From Leucobacter musarum subsp. musarum (GTDB lineage Bacteria; Actinomycetota; Actinomycetes; Actinomycetales; Microbacteriaceae): a DNA stretch of 64,000 bases. Below are positions 48,020 through 55,767 of this stretch, in pieces; position 1 is the first letter of the stretch, and each line of letters opens with the position of its first letter. Made by a program: the position numbers and the translations under genes. The stretch lies in assembly GCF_001273845.1 (NCBI RefSeq), contig NZ_JHBW01000087.1, forward strand, positions 744,001 to 808,000, in the 5' to 3' direction. The notes below the pieces were generated by a model, which worked only from the letters and a program-made list of their open reading frames with translations, made no database searches and was not told the origin of the DNA.

Positions 48020-49917
48020 CGGGGGTCCTCCGGTCTGCGGGGGTCGGACGGGTGCGGCAGCCCTGCGTCACGCTCGGATGCGTCTGCGAGCGACGCGTCG
48101 AGCAGTACGCCGAGCGCGTCCGACAGCGATGCCGATTCACTCGCGCGCAGCCCGTCACCGGCGAGCATGACCGCCGAGAGATACAAGGAGCGCAGCCCGG
48201 CTGCGAACACCGCACCGCCGGGCGCTGCCAAGAGTCGGCGCGCGACGGGTGACGCGTCATTCAGTACGAGCGTGCGGGTGCGCCGCGTCCCCGCGTTCGT
48301 CTCGGCGAAGGCGTCGAGCAACCCACCCCACAGGTCGGGTGTCGCTCGACGCTCACGATCGAGTGCTCGCCGGTGCTCGCCGTCGGAATCACGCAGCAGG
48401 ATTGCCGGAACGGTGTCGGGTGCGAACGTGCGCACGAGCACATCGCAGTCGTCGCCCTCGAGCAGTTCGCGAGCGCGAGCGACCGCATCGGCCACGGCGA
48501 GCTCGCGTTCGATGGCGGGCACGCCGAGTACCTGCACCAGGTCGGCGCTGTCGAGTTCGCGGACCGCCCAGCCGTCGAGGCGCCCCAGCCGCTCCATGAT
48601 GTCGGCGTCGTACACGTAGCCGGCGTTGACCACGACGAGTTCTTGAGCGCGTGCGACCGCGGCCACGCGGCGATAGGCCTCGGGCGTCGCCGTGTAGACG
48701 ATTTCTCCGTGCGACGCGGCGCCAGCGAGTGTCATCGGCCCATCGCTCGTCTCGAATGGCAGTACCTCAGCGACGAGCGCGAGCATGTCGGGGTCGGTGA
48801 CCGCGAGCGCGCGCAGCGCGAGGTGGTGGGTCTCGATGAACCGGTTCATCACGTCACCGGGCTGCCGCAGGGTGCGCGTCGCCCACTGCTTCAGCTGCGC
48901 GCCGAGCGATTCGCGCACGCCGAGCAGGATCTCGTCGTCGTGGAGGTGCTCGCGGGAGGCGGTCGGTGAGAGTGCATCCGAGTCGATCACCGCGCGTACG
49001 AAGAATGCCCATTCGGGCAGCACCCGGTCGACACGGGGCCCGAGCAGCATGCGTTTCATGTAGACGCGGTGCTGTCCGGTACCGGGCGACACGGCTTGGG
49101 GCAGGATGAATGCGACCCCGGTCGTGCCGGCGAGCGGCACGTCGAGGTCGATGTGCCCGAGTGGCGTGAAGCCGAACACCCGCTCGCAGTACTCGGCGAG
49201 CGCTCGCGAGCGGGCCGTCGTCGTCTCGTGCGCCACCCGCCAGGGAAGCTCAGCCTGAGTGATTCTGCGCCAGGCGCGCTCGGTCGCCGTCACTGGCACT
49301 TCGACGGCGACGTCGAATGGCAGCAGGGAGGCGAACTCGGTTGCGAGCCCGACCACCGTGTCGTTCGCCAACCAGTGCGCAGCATCGGCTCGGGCCGTGA
49401 GGCGCACGGTCGATCCGGTCTCGGTGAATCCGGGACCGGTCTCTTCGATGTCCGCCCCCGCGGGCTCGACGGCGACTGTGAATGTGCCGTCAGCTCGCCC
49501 TTCCCAGCGCATCGACTCCGTTCCTCTCGCAGAGCGCGAGTGCACGACGATGCGGTCTGCCACCATGAAGGCCGCAAGCATGCCGATGCCGAACTGGCCG
49601 ATAAACGCGTCTCGGCCCAGGCCGAGCACCGGATCGCGCTTCGACGATCGCCCGATCGTTGCGAGCAGTTCGGCGGCTTCTTCGGCCGTCAGCCCGATTC
49701 CGGTGTCGGCGATCTCAAGGTGGGCGTGTCCGTCGGCATCGACAGAGGTGCGAAGCCGGATCGTCGCGGGCGCGCCGGCATCCTGCTCACGGCGAGCCGT
49801 CACCGCGTCGACGGCGTTCTGGATGAGTTCGCGCAGGTACACCTGCGGCCCCGAGTAGAGATGCCGGGAGAGGAGGTCAACCATTCCGGCGAGGTCAACT
49901 TGAAATCGCTGATCCAC
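48016..49917 (-). CDS. Hsp90-family ATPase (HtpG-like, divergent)
   Basis: A 633-aa GHKL chaperone. The ATP site is complete: YLRELIQNAVDA (about residues 23-34, general-base Glu), ADTGIGL, IGRSSKRD lid, and GQFGIGMLAAF. The middle domain keeps the catalytic-loop region IDSDALSPTASREHLHDDE with the conserved Arg. The C-terminal third is poorly conserved relative to HtpG and ends in a Pro/Arg/Asp tail without an EEVD motif. GTG start 9 bases after the YbjN-type gene; 4-base overlap into the TPR gene. Probably a specialised rather than the general stress Hsp90. Confidence 0.92.
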   Translation of the reverse strand: MDQRFQVDLAGMVDLLSRHLYSGPQVYLRELIQNAVDAVTARREQDAGAPATIRLRTSVDADGHAHLEIADTGIGLTAEEAAELLATIGRSSKRDPVLGLGRDAFIGQFGIGMLAAFMVADRIVVHSRSARGTESMRWEGRADGTFTVAVEPAGADIEETGPGFTETGSTVRLTARADAAHWLANDTVVGLATEFASLLPFDVAVEVPVTATERAWRRITQAELPWRVAHETTTARSRALAEYCERVFGFTPLGHIDLDVPLAGTTGVAFILPQAVSPGTGQHRVYMKRMLLGPRVDRVLPEWAFFVRAVIDSDALSPTASREHLHDDEILLGVRESLGAQLKQWATRTLRQPGDVMNRFIETHHLALRALAVTDPDMLALVAEVLPFETSDGPMTLAGAASHGEIVYTATPEAYRRVAAVARAQELVVVNAGYVYDADIMERLGRLDGWAVRELDSADLVQVLGVPAIERELAVADAVARARELLEGDDCDVLVRTFAPDTVPAILLRDSDGEHRRALDRERRATPDLWGGLLDAFAETNAGTRRTRTLVLNDASPVARRLLAAPGGAVFAAGLRSLYLSAVMLAGDGLRASESASLSDALGVLLDASLADASERDAGLPHPSDPRRPEDPR

Positions 49918-49926
49918 GGTTGGCGA

Positions 49927-50415
49927 TCAGCCTTCGGGTTTGAACGTCGCCCAGGCTTCGGGGAAGACCTCGTTGACGCGTTCGAAGAACGCCATGCTGG
50001 TATTGACGGTGCAGAGCAGGTGCTGCGCAAGCTGCTCATCGGTCAGCCCGGGCTCGTAGTCAACGTTGTGCTCGGTGTTGACGCGCACAGCGCCCTCGTC
50101 GTCACGGCCGATATAGGTCTTGGGCCAGAGCTTTTCCGCGTTCCACTCGTTCGCAAGTTCCAGTGCCCGCAGGTAGTCGGTCTCCTCGAGTCGGCCGCGC
50201 CAGTACCCGCGCACGCACAGCAGTTCATCCTGGTTGCCGTTCACGAAGAAGAAGAACGAGCCGTACTCCCACCCGCCCCCGATATCGCCGTCGCCGTCGA
50301 CACTGTATGACCAGCCGGCGGCCTCCAAGGCAGCCTTGATGCGGTCTTTCGAAAGCGGGGCCAGGGCGCCTGCTGCGCCGCCGGCGGCTGCCGTGTCTTT
50401 GGTGAAGAAGCCCAT
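49927..50415 (-). CDS. YbjN-domain (type III secretion chaperone-like fold) protein
   Basis: A 162-aa protein. After a short linker (MGFFTKDTAAAGG) the YbjN domain covers about residues 25-155: RIKAALEAAGWSYSVDGDGDIGGGWEYGSFFFFVNG, then LRALELANEWNAEKLWPKTYI and a C-terminal helical pair. The fold is shared with small chaperones. First gene of the Hsp90 operon. Start: ATG with AAAGGA 9 bases upstream; the frame continues upstream to 50571 without support. The function of YbjN proteins is largely unknown. Confidence 0.88.
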   Translation of the reverse strand: MGFFTKDTAAAGGAAGALAPLSKDRIKAALEAAGWSYSVDGDGDIGGGWEYGSFFFFVNGNQDELLCVRGYWRGRLEETDYLRALELANEWNAEKLWPKTYIGRDDEGAVRVNTEHNVDYEPGLTDEQLAQHLLCTVNTSMAFFERVNEVFPEAWATFKPEG

Positions 50416-50591
50416 GCGCGAATGTCCTTTCGGTCGTTTGTCCAGATTATCGATCGCGACCGACGCTCGAAAGGGGCGAAGGCGGACTCCAACCATTTCC
50501 GCACGCCGTCTTCGTTCGCTGGCGGCGTCCCCCGCGCTCGACACGCCGCTGCTAGCATCGGAGGCGACCATCGACCCCCGGGAGTTTCACC

Positions 50592-50996
50592 GTGACGACC
50601 ATTCGCACCCGGCGCACAACGCAGGGAACTGCGGTGCGCACGGCGCTCGAATCCATGGCCGGATTCATCTCAGCCCAGGAGCTCCATCGTCGCCTCGCCG
50701 ATGACGGCATGAAGATCGGTATTGCTACGGTGTACCGACAGCTGAACACGCTGGTCGACAACCAGGAGGCCGACGCGATTTCGACTCCCGACGGGCAGTT
50801 GTACCGGGCGTGCGACGATCCGCAGACGCATCACCACCACATGGTGTGCACGAGCTGCGGCACGACGATCGAGATCGAGCCTCCTGATGAAGCGTGGTTC
50901 ACCTCGGTGGCGCGCACGCACGATTTCGAGATCCACTCGCACACGCTTGAGGTCTTCGGCATCTGTGCGGAGTGCCGTGCCGCGGGTCGCTCATAA
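50592..50996 (+). CDS. zur: Fur-family zinc-uptake regulator
   Basis: A 134-aa metalloregulator. The winged helix (about residues 8-75) includes ISAQELHRRLADDGMKIGIATVYRQLNTLV. The dimer domain has the HHHHMVCTSCG metal region, a C-terminal CAEC pair for structural zinc, and HSHTLEVFGICAEC, which resembles Zur more than iron Fur. Downstream genes (a cysteine-free L36, CobW-like) also fit Zur. GTG start with GGGAG 7 bases upstream. Faces away from the YbjN-Hsp90 operon across 176 bases. Confidence 0.8.
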   Translation: MTTIRTRRTTQGTAVRTALESMAGFISAQELHRRLADDGMKIGIATVYRQLNTLVDNQEADAISTPDGQLYRACDDPQTHHHHMVCTSCGTTIEIEPPDEAWFTSVARTHDFEIHSHTLEVFGICAECRAAGRS

Positions 50997-51002
50997 CCGA
51001 CT

Positions 51003-51022
51003 TATACTGAGAACGATTATCG
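51003..51022 (+). promoter_or_regulatory. Zur-type box over the DUF318 permease promoter
   Basis: TGAGAACGATTATCG (51008-51022) matches 11 of 15 positions of the actinobacterial Zur consensus TGAAAATGATTTTCA, and overlaps a TATACT -10 (51003-51008). It lies between zur and the permease gene. Confidence 0.55.
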
Positions 51023-51079
51023 ATCTCCCGTGACTCGCGGCAGGACCATACCGCTGCGCTCGGAAAGTATGGAGGCGGC

Positions 51080-52084
51080 GTGCACCTGACCGCCACGCGT
51101 CCGCGAAACGCCGTTCCCATCGCCATTGCAGCCGCCGCGCTGCTCGCAGCGATTGGCGTCCGTGCGCTGACCGATCGAGCCGGGGCCGCCCTCGCGCTGC
51201 CCACCGCGGTCGCCGACTTCGTGACACTCGCGCTCAGCGTCTTCATCGAGTCGCTGCCGTTCGTGTTCCTCGGCATCCTGCTCTCGACCGCGGTGCAGGT
51301 GTGGGTTCCGCAGCGCCTCATTGACCGCATCCTCCCCCGCAGGCCAGCGCTGCGGCGAGCCGTCCTCTCGGTGACCGGCATCCTGCTCCCGGTGTGCGAG
51401 TGCGGCAACGTGCCCCTGGCCCGCGGGCTCATGCTGCGCGGATTCTCGGTACCGGAAGCCGTCACCTTTCTCCTCGCCGCCCCCGTGCTCAACCCGGTCA
51501 CGATCATCACGACCTATCAGGCCTTCGGCTGGAGCGACGGCATTCTCGCCGCCCGCATCATCGGCGGGTTCGTCATTGCGAACCTCGCGGGGTGGCTTCT
51601 CAGCCGCTCATCGAATCCCGCTTCCGCACTGACTCGCGAGTTCAGGGCGCACTGCGAGCACGCCGACGAGCACCAGAGCGGCAGCCGCTGGCAGCGCAGT
51701 CTCCTCGGTATCGCAGAAGAGACCAGCGCCCTCATGCCTGCGCTCATCATCGGCTCGGCGATCGCCGGCGCGATTCAGGTCGGGGCTCCGCGCGACCTCC
51801 TCGTGACGCTCGGCGCGCACCCGCTCTGGTCGGTGCTCGCGCTCATGCTTCTGGCTTTCGTCATCGCGATCTGCTCGAGCGTCGATGCGTTTTTCATTCT
51901 CTCGCTGAGCGCCACGTTCTTGCCCGGCAGCATCGTCGCATTTCTCCTCTTCGGAGCAATGATGGACGTCAAGATGCTGGCCCTGCTGCGCACCACGTTC
52001 ACGGCGCGCACGCTGGTTCTCGTGACCGCGCTGGTCGCCCTCTGCTGCCTCGTCATCGGATGGGGGCTCAACCTTGTCGCCTGA
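51080..52084 (+). CDS. DUF318/ArsP_1-type permease
   Basis: A 334-aa polytopic protein with 8-10 membrane helices in two similar halves. Family motifs: LGILLSTAVQVWVP, the conserved LPVCECGNVPLARGLMLRG loop with two Cys, and AICSSVDAFFILSLSATFLPGSIVAFLLFGAMMDVKM. Members have been linked to efflux of organoarsenicals or other solutes; when paired with a TIGR03943 protein and a Zur box, metal or metallophore handling is more likely. GTG start. The TIGR03943 gene overlaps its end. Confidence 0.88.
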   Translation: MHLTATRPRNAVPIAIAAAALLAAIGVRALTDRAGAALALPTAVADFVTLALSVFIESLPFVFLGILLSTAVQVWVPQRLIDRILPRRPALRRAVLSVTGILLPVCECGNVPLARGLMLRGFSVPEAVTFLLAAPVLNPVTIITTYQAFGWSDGILAARIIGGFVIANLAGWLLSRSSNPASALTREFRAHCEHADEHQSGSRWQRSLLGIAEETSALMPALIIGSAIAGAIQVGAPRDLLVTLGAHPLWSVLALMLLAFVIAICSSVDAFFILSLSATFLPGSIVAFLLFGAMMDVKMLALLRTTFTARTLVLVTALVALCCLVIGWGLNLVA

Positions 52085-52871
52085 TCGCTTCTCGAAGTAC
52101 TGGCGCGGCCTGCTGCTCAGCGGCATCGGGATCGCCGCCGTGGTCTGGCTCGCCGCCACTGGGCGATTGAGTTGGTACGTGCACCCCCGCTACCTGTGGT
52201 TCACCGTGTCGCTGAGCGCCATCGCCGCGATTGCCCTCATCGCCGCCGTGCCCGTGGTGCGGCGGGCACGAGATCAGCACGAGCACGAGCACGAGCACGG
52301 GCCAATGCACGATGAGCCGCACGCGCACGGCGATCCCGCAGCCCCGGCGCCTCGCCGCACCGCACGCCGCCTCCTACACATCGCCGGTGCCGCACTGTTG
52401 GTCAGCGGTACCGCCGCCGCGCTGCTCATCGCGCCACCCACCACGCTTTCGGCGGCGACCGCGCAGCAGCGGGAGGTCAACGCAGGCGGAGGTGGCGGCA
52501 TCGCCGATATGAACGCCGCCGATGAAGACCGGGATCCTCGCGACTGGGCCATGCTGTTGCGTCAGAACGGCGGCGCCGAGGCCGAGGGGCGTACCGCACG
52601 ATTCACCGGGTTCGTGCTCGCCGGCCCCGATGCGCAATCTGACCTGTTCTACGCCTCACGCTTTGTCGTGTCGTGTTGCGCCGTCGACGCCCAGCCGCTC
52701 GGCGTACCGGTGCTCGCACCCGGGTGGTCGCAGGATCACCCGGCCGGGTCGTGGGTCGAGGTCGAGGGTGCGTTCGTGCCGAACCCCGATGTGACGAGCG
52801 ACCAGCCGGTCGTGCTGCGCCCCTACTCGGTGACCGCGATCGCAGAGCCGGATGATCCGTATGTCTACTGA
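52074..52871 (+). CDS. TIGR03943/DUF1980 permease partner with His-rich loop
   Basis: A 265-aa protein with helices at about 9-27, 40-62 and 100-122, then an extracytoplasmic domain with RFTGFVLAGPDAQSDLFYASRFVVSCCAVDAQPLGVPV, the hallmark of the TIGR03943 partner of DUF318 permeases. Between helices 2 and 3 lies a charged loop with alternating His and Glu (DQHEHEHEHGPMHDEPHAHGD), a likely zinc-binding segment. The start is TTG, 11 bases inside the permease gene with GGGGG seven bases upstream. Probably forms a complex with the permease. Confidence 0.85.
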   Translation: MSPDRFSKYWRGLLLSGIGIAAVVWLAATGRLSWYVHPRYLWFTVSLSAIAAIALIAAVPVVRRARDQHEHEHEHGPMHDEPHAHGDPAAPAPRRTARRLLHIAGAALLVSGTAAALLIAPPTTLSAATAQQREVNAGGGGGIADMNAADEDRDPRDWAMLLRQNGGAEAEGRTARFTGFVLAGPDAQSDLFYASRFVVSCCAVDAQPLGVPVLAPGWSQDHPAGSWVEVEGAFVPNPDVTSDQPVVLRPYSVTAIAEPDDPYVY

Positions 52872-54399
52872 ACGGGCCCTCGAAGCCGGTGCGCGCCGGC
52901 GTGCTCGCGTTACCGTGATCGCGGTGTTCGCGATCCTGGTGCTGCTCGCGTCGGGTCTCGCGATCGCCAACCTCCTCCAAGCACCGCGACTGCAGTCGAC
53001 CGATGCCAACACCGAATTGCTGGTGTCGCGCACCGCACAGCGGGTACAGCTGCACCTCAGTCAACCGGTCACCGAGATGGAGGCTGCTGCCGTGACCGTG
53101 ACGCCCGCAGCCCCGTTCGGGGTCTCAACGAACGGCGGTACCGTCACGCTGCGATTCGCCGGTATGCTCCAGACCGACACGGAGTACCGCATCTCGGCGT
53201 CCGTCACAGGAATGGCGACGGGCAGCTCAGGCACCGTCGAGGCGGCATTTCGCACCCCGGATCCGCTGACGTACACGCTGGTACGCGGAGACACCGAGGA
53301 TCGCCTGCTCGAGCACCGCGTGCACGATGCTGCGGCCACGCGCACCGCATTCACCGCGCCACACATCCAGGAGTATGCGCAGGTCACCACCGGACTCGCG
53401 GTCATCACCCGCGATGACACCGGAAGCGCAGAACTCGCCGTCCACGGACCGCAGGCAAACCCTGGAGGCGGCGCGAGCGACCAACCGTTCCGCATCATGG
53501 GGCTCGCGGACCTCGGTCAGTTGCGCAGCGAACCCGATGGCGGGGTTCTCGGTGTGGTCGGATCCGGCGTCGGCGAAGACGGCACGCACTACGACCGCAC
53601 CCTCCTCGTCATCGATCCACAAGCCATCATTGTGTCGACGGTGACCGACGATGCCGGCGTCGCACTGCCGGTTCGCGATTGGCGTTTCATTCCCGGCACC
53701 ACCTCGCTCGTCTTCCAGACCCCCGATGGCCGACTCCATGGCTGGGAGGCGGCTCCGACGCCGCGCAGCTTCGATCTGGGCATCACCGGTGACCTGCTCG
53801 GCTTCGCACCCGGGAGCACGAACCTCGCGGTCGCGACGGCGACGGGCGACGTACTCCTGGATCTCTCGAGCATTGTGACCGGAACGTTCGCGGGCGCACC
53901 GCCGGCAACCCCGCTCGATCACGGTACGGGCGATCCGAACGCCAAGCTTCCGCTCGACACACGCAGCGCGCTCGTGCGCACCGGTGCCTCGTCCGCCGCA
54001 CCCGTGGGTAGCCAGAGCGTCGACCTTGCGACAGACGCGATGCGGGTCGATCCACGATCGGCGGGGTCGCAGCTCGGCAATGGCAGCCTCGCGTCGGGCG
54101 GGCAGTTGCTTCGCCTGACGAACGACGGCGCCCCCTCTGACACCGCCGCCGCCGGAGACCCCGAACCGATCGACGGCACCCCCGTATACACTCCCTCCGC
54201 CGGAGATACGGGCGTGGGGCGGGTCTGCGTCTCCCCGAACGGCGAATTCGCCGCGGTTGAGGCGGTGTCGCGCGAGGGAGAGCCCGATGGGGTGCCGGTC
54301 ACGGGCGGGTACTCGCATACGACGACGAACTACGTGCGCCTCACGACCGGCGAGACCGTGCGCTCGGTGATTGGCGGGCTCAGCGACTGGTGCCGCTGA
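52861..54399 (+). CDS. Membrane-anchored Ig-like/beta-propeller surface protein
   Basis: A 512-aa protein: one N-terminal anchor helix (about residues 18-42), an SbsA-type Ig-like domain (about 48-135, LHLSQPVTEMEAAAVTVTPAAPFGV...TDTEYRISASVTGMATGSSG), then repeated beta-strand blades resembling a propeller (about 140-510). No enzymatic motif. It overlaps the end of the TIGR03943 gene, so it belongs to the same transcript. An in-frame ATG at 52852 is an alternative start. Role in metal capture at the surface is possible but unproven. Confidence 0.78.
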   Translation: MSTERALEAGARRRARVTVIAVFAILVLLASGLAIANLLQAPRLQSTDANTELLVSRTAQRVQLHLSQPVTEMEAAAVTVTPAAPFGVSTNGGTVTLRFAGMLQTDTEYRISASVTGMATGSSGTVEAAFRTPDPLTYTLVRGDTEDRLLEHRVHDAAATRTAFTAPHIQEYAQVTTGLAVITRDDTGSAELAVHGPQANPGGGASDQPFRIMGLADLGQLRSEPDGGVLGVVGSGVGEDGTHYDRTLLVIDPQAIIVSTVTDDAGVALPVRDWRFIPGTTSLVFQTPDGRLHGWEAAPTPRSFDLGITGDLLGFAPGSTNLAVATATGDVLLDLSSIVTGTFAGAPPATPLDHGTGDPNAKLPLDTRSALVRTGASSAAPVGSQSVDLATDAMRVDPRSAGSQLGNGSLASGGQLLRLTNDGAPSDTAAAGDPEPIDGTPVYTPSAGDTGVGRVCVSPNGEFAAVEAVSREGEPDGVPVTGGYSHTTTNYVRLTTGETVRSVIGGLSDWCR

Positions 54400-54414
54400 G
54401 CCCGGAGGCCCGAA

Positions 54415-54537
54415 TCAGCCCTGACGCCCCTTGAACCGGGGGTTCTGCTTGTTGATGACGTACACCCGGCCTCGCCGCCGTACAACCTGAGCCCCCGGTT
54501 GCTGCTTGAGCGACTTCAGTGACGCGCGTACTTTCAT
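54415..54537 (-). CDS. rpmJ: Ribosomal protein L36, cysteine-free paralogue
   Basis: A 40-aa protein beginning [15 protein letters not shown] and ending [12 protein letters not shown]. The ends match L36, but all zinc-ribbon Cys residues are gone. Such zinc-independent copies replace the zinc form under zinc starvation and are commonly Zur-controlled. ATG has GGAGA 7 bases upstream. Convergent with the propeller gene and divergent from the CobW-like gene, with a Fur/Zur-type palindrome in its promoter. Confidence 0.93.
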   Translation of the reverse strand: MKVRASLKSLKQQPGAQVVRRRGRVYVINKQNPRFKGRQG

Positions 54538-54558
54538 GTGCATTTCTCCGATCCTTAT

Positions 54559-54580
54559 TGATAAGAATTATCATTATAGT
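54559..54580. promoter_or_regulatory. Fur/Zur-type box in the rpmJ / CobW-like divergent promoter
   Basis: TGATAA-GAA-TTATCA is a perfect 15-bp palindrome (54559-54573). On the minus strand TATAAT (54573-54578) and on the plus strand TATAGT (54575-54580) overlap its edge, so a single bound Zur dimer could shut off both genes. Confidence 0.7.
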
Positions 54581-54627
54581 AGAGGCAGAACCCTGTACCG
54601 CCGCTCCCCACACCTCCGGAGGCTCAT

Positions 54628-55668
54628 GTGTCCGAGCACCACATCAACGTCATCGCCGTCGTCGGCGCCTGCGTACCCGAGCGGCGCGCCTACGCCGCTC
54701 GCCTGGCCGAGCGCGATCGCGCCATGCTCCTGTCAGCCGCTCACCTCGCGGTCGCCATCGATCCGATTCGCGAAACTATCGCACTGGCACCCTGGGCCGG
54801 CTCCGGAACCAGCGTCGTCGTCGAGTTGCCCGCCGACATCCGCGCCACCGAGATCATCGGCGCGTTTTCATCGGAGCCCGACGATCTGCGCCTCACCCGC
54901 GTCGTCTGCGTCGTCGACGCCAGCCACCTACTCACCGACCTGATGCGCGACGACTACGTGCGTGCGCGAGGCAGCGCACTGCACGTTGCGCGCTCCGAAC
55001 TGCTGGTCACGCAGGTCGAATTCGCATCGCACATCGTGCTCGTGAATTGGGAGGCACTCTCGACGCCCGATCTCTCCACGCTTATGGCTCTCGCGAATCA
55101 CCTGGCACCTCGAGCACGACTCAGTCTCCAGCAGGCAGGCGATTCCCTCGATGGCAGGGCGGCGTCAATTGCTGGCGGCGCGACACATGCCATCAAGGAG
55201 GGGCAAGACGGCGCAGGGTGGATCGCGCTCCTCAACAGCGAATTCGATCCACACATGACCGACCCACGCGTCAGCGGCTTCCGCTACACGCACGAGCGCC
55301 CCCTGCACCCCGGGCGCCTGCAACAGGTACTCGACCAGCGCATCGAACCGGGCGAGTTCGGCACGGTCGCGCGCTCCGCAGGGTTCTGTCGGTTGGCGAC
55401 CCGACCTGCCACTGTCGCGAGCTGGGATCATGTCGGGCGCGTCATCTCGTTCGAACCGCTCGGCAGTGGAGTCGGCGTCGACGCCGAGCTGCTCGCGATC
55501 GGTCAAGACCTCGCATTCATCGGCATCGACGTCGACCGCGACGGGCTCGGCGCAGCGCTCGACGAGGCAGCGCTCACCGACGCCGAGTTCGAGGCCGGGC
55601 CCGAGGCGTGGCTCGCGCTTCCCGACCCATTCCCCGAGTGGGCAACTGCTGACGACGCGCACGAGTGA
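54628..55668 (+). CDS. CobW/COG0523-like protein with degenerate GTPase domain
   Basis: A 346-aa protein laid out like CobW-family zinc metallochaperones: a G-domain-like region (about residues 1-200, VVCVVDASHLL, TQVEFASHIVLVNWE) and an intact C-terminal CobW domain (about 225-315, YTHERPLHPGRLQQVLDQ, SAGFCRLATRPATVASWDHVGRVISFEPLG). The P-loop position reads GACVPERR rather than GxxGxGKT, the CxCC metal motif is missing, and the NKxD element reads VNWE. It probably cannot hydrolyse GTP in the usual way. GTG start with GGAGG five bases upstream, under the Zur-type box. Confidence 0.82.
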   Translation: MSEHHINVIAVVGACVPERRAYAARLAERDRAMLLSAAHLAVAIDPIRETIALAPWAGSGTSVVVELPADIRATEIIGAFSSEPDDLRLTRVVCVVDASHLLTDLMRDDYVRARGSALHVARSELLVTQVEFASHIVLVNWEALSTPDLSTLMALANHLAPRARLSLQQAGDSLDGRAASIAGGATHAIKEGQDGAGWIALLNSEFDPHMTDPRVSGFRYTHERPLHPGRLQQVLDQRIEPGEFGTVARSAGFCRLATRPATVASWDHVGRVISFEPLGSGVGVDAELLAIGQDLAFIGIDVDRDGLGAALDEAALTDAEFEAGPEAWLALPDPFPEWATADDAHE

Positions 55669-55700
55669 GCCGGGCGGTGCTGGTCGACACCGCCTGGCTC
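55667..55700 (+). terminator. Terminator after the CobW-like gene
   Basis: GAGCCGGGCGGTG pairs with CACCGCCTGGCTC (13 bp, one G-T pair), starting within the stop codon. Confidence 0.6.
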
Positions 55701-55714
55701 ACTCCGCGCCCTGC

Positions 55715-55749
55715 GGTGGCGCCCCAGACCTCACGGCTGGGGCGCCACC
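55715..55749 (-). terminator. Terminator after copC
   Basis: GGTGGCGCCCCAG pairs perfectly with CTGGGGCGCCACC around a 9-nt loop, 18 bases past the copC stop. Confidence 0.7.
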
Positions 55750-55767
55750 ACGCGTCACTCGACGCTG

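Noticed and set aside
50434-50455. Zur box for autoregulation in the YbjN/zur gap
   Set aside because: It shares GATTATCGATC-like bases with the site at 51008, but the left half-site does not fit without a gap.
52261-52320. GAGCAC repeats in the TIGR03943 gene as a slippage tract
   Set aside because: Only three exact units occur; the His/Glu content is better explained by selection for metal binding.
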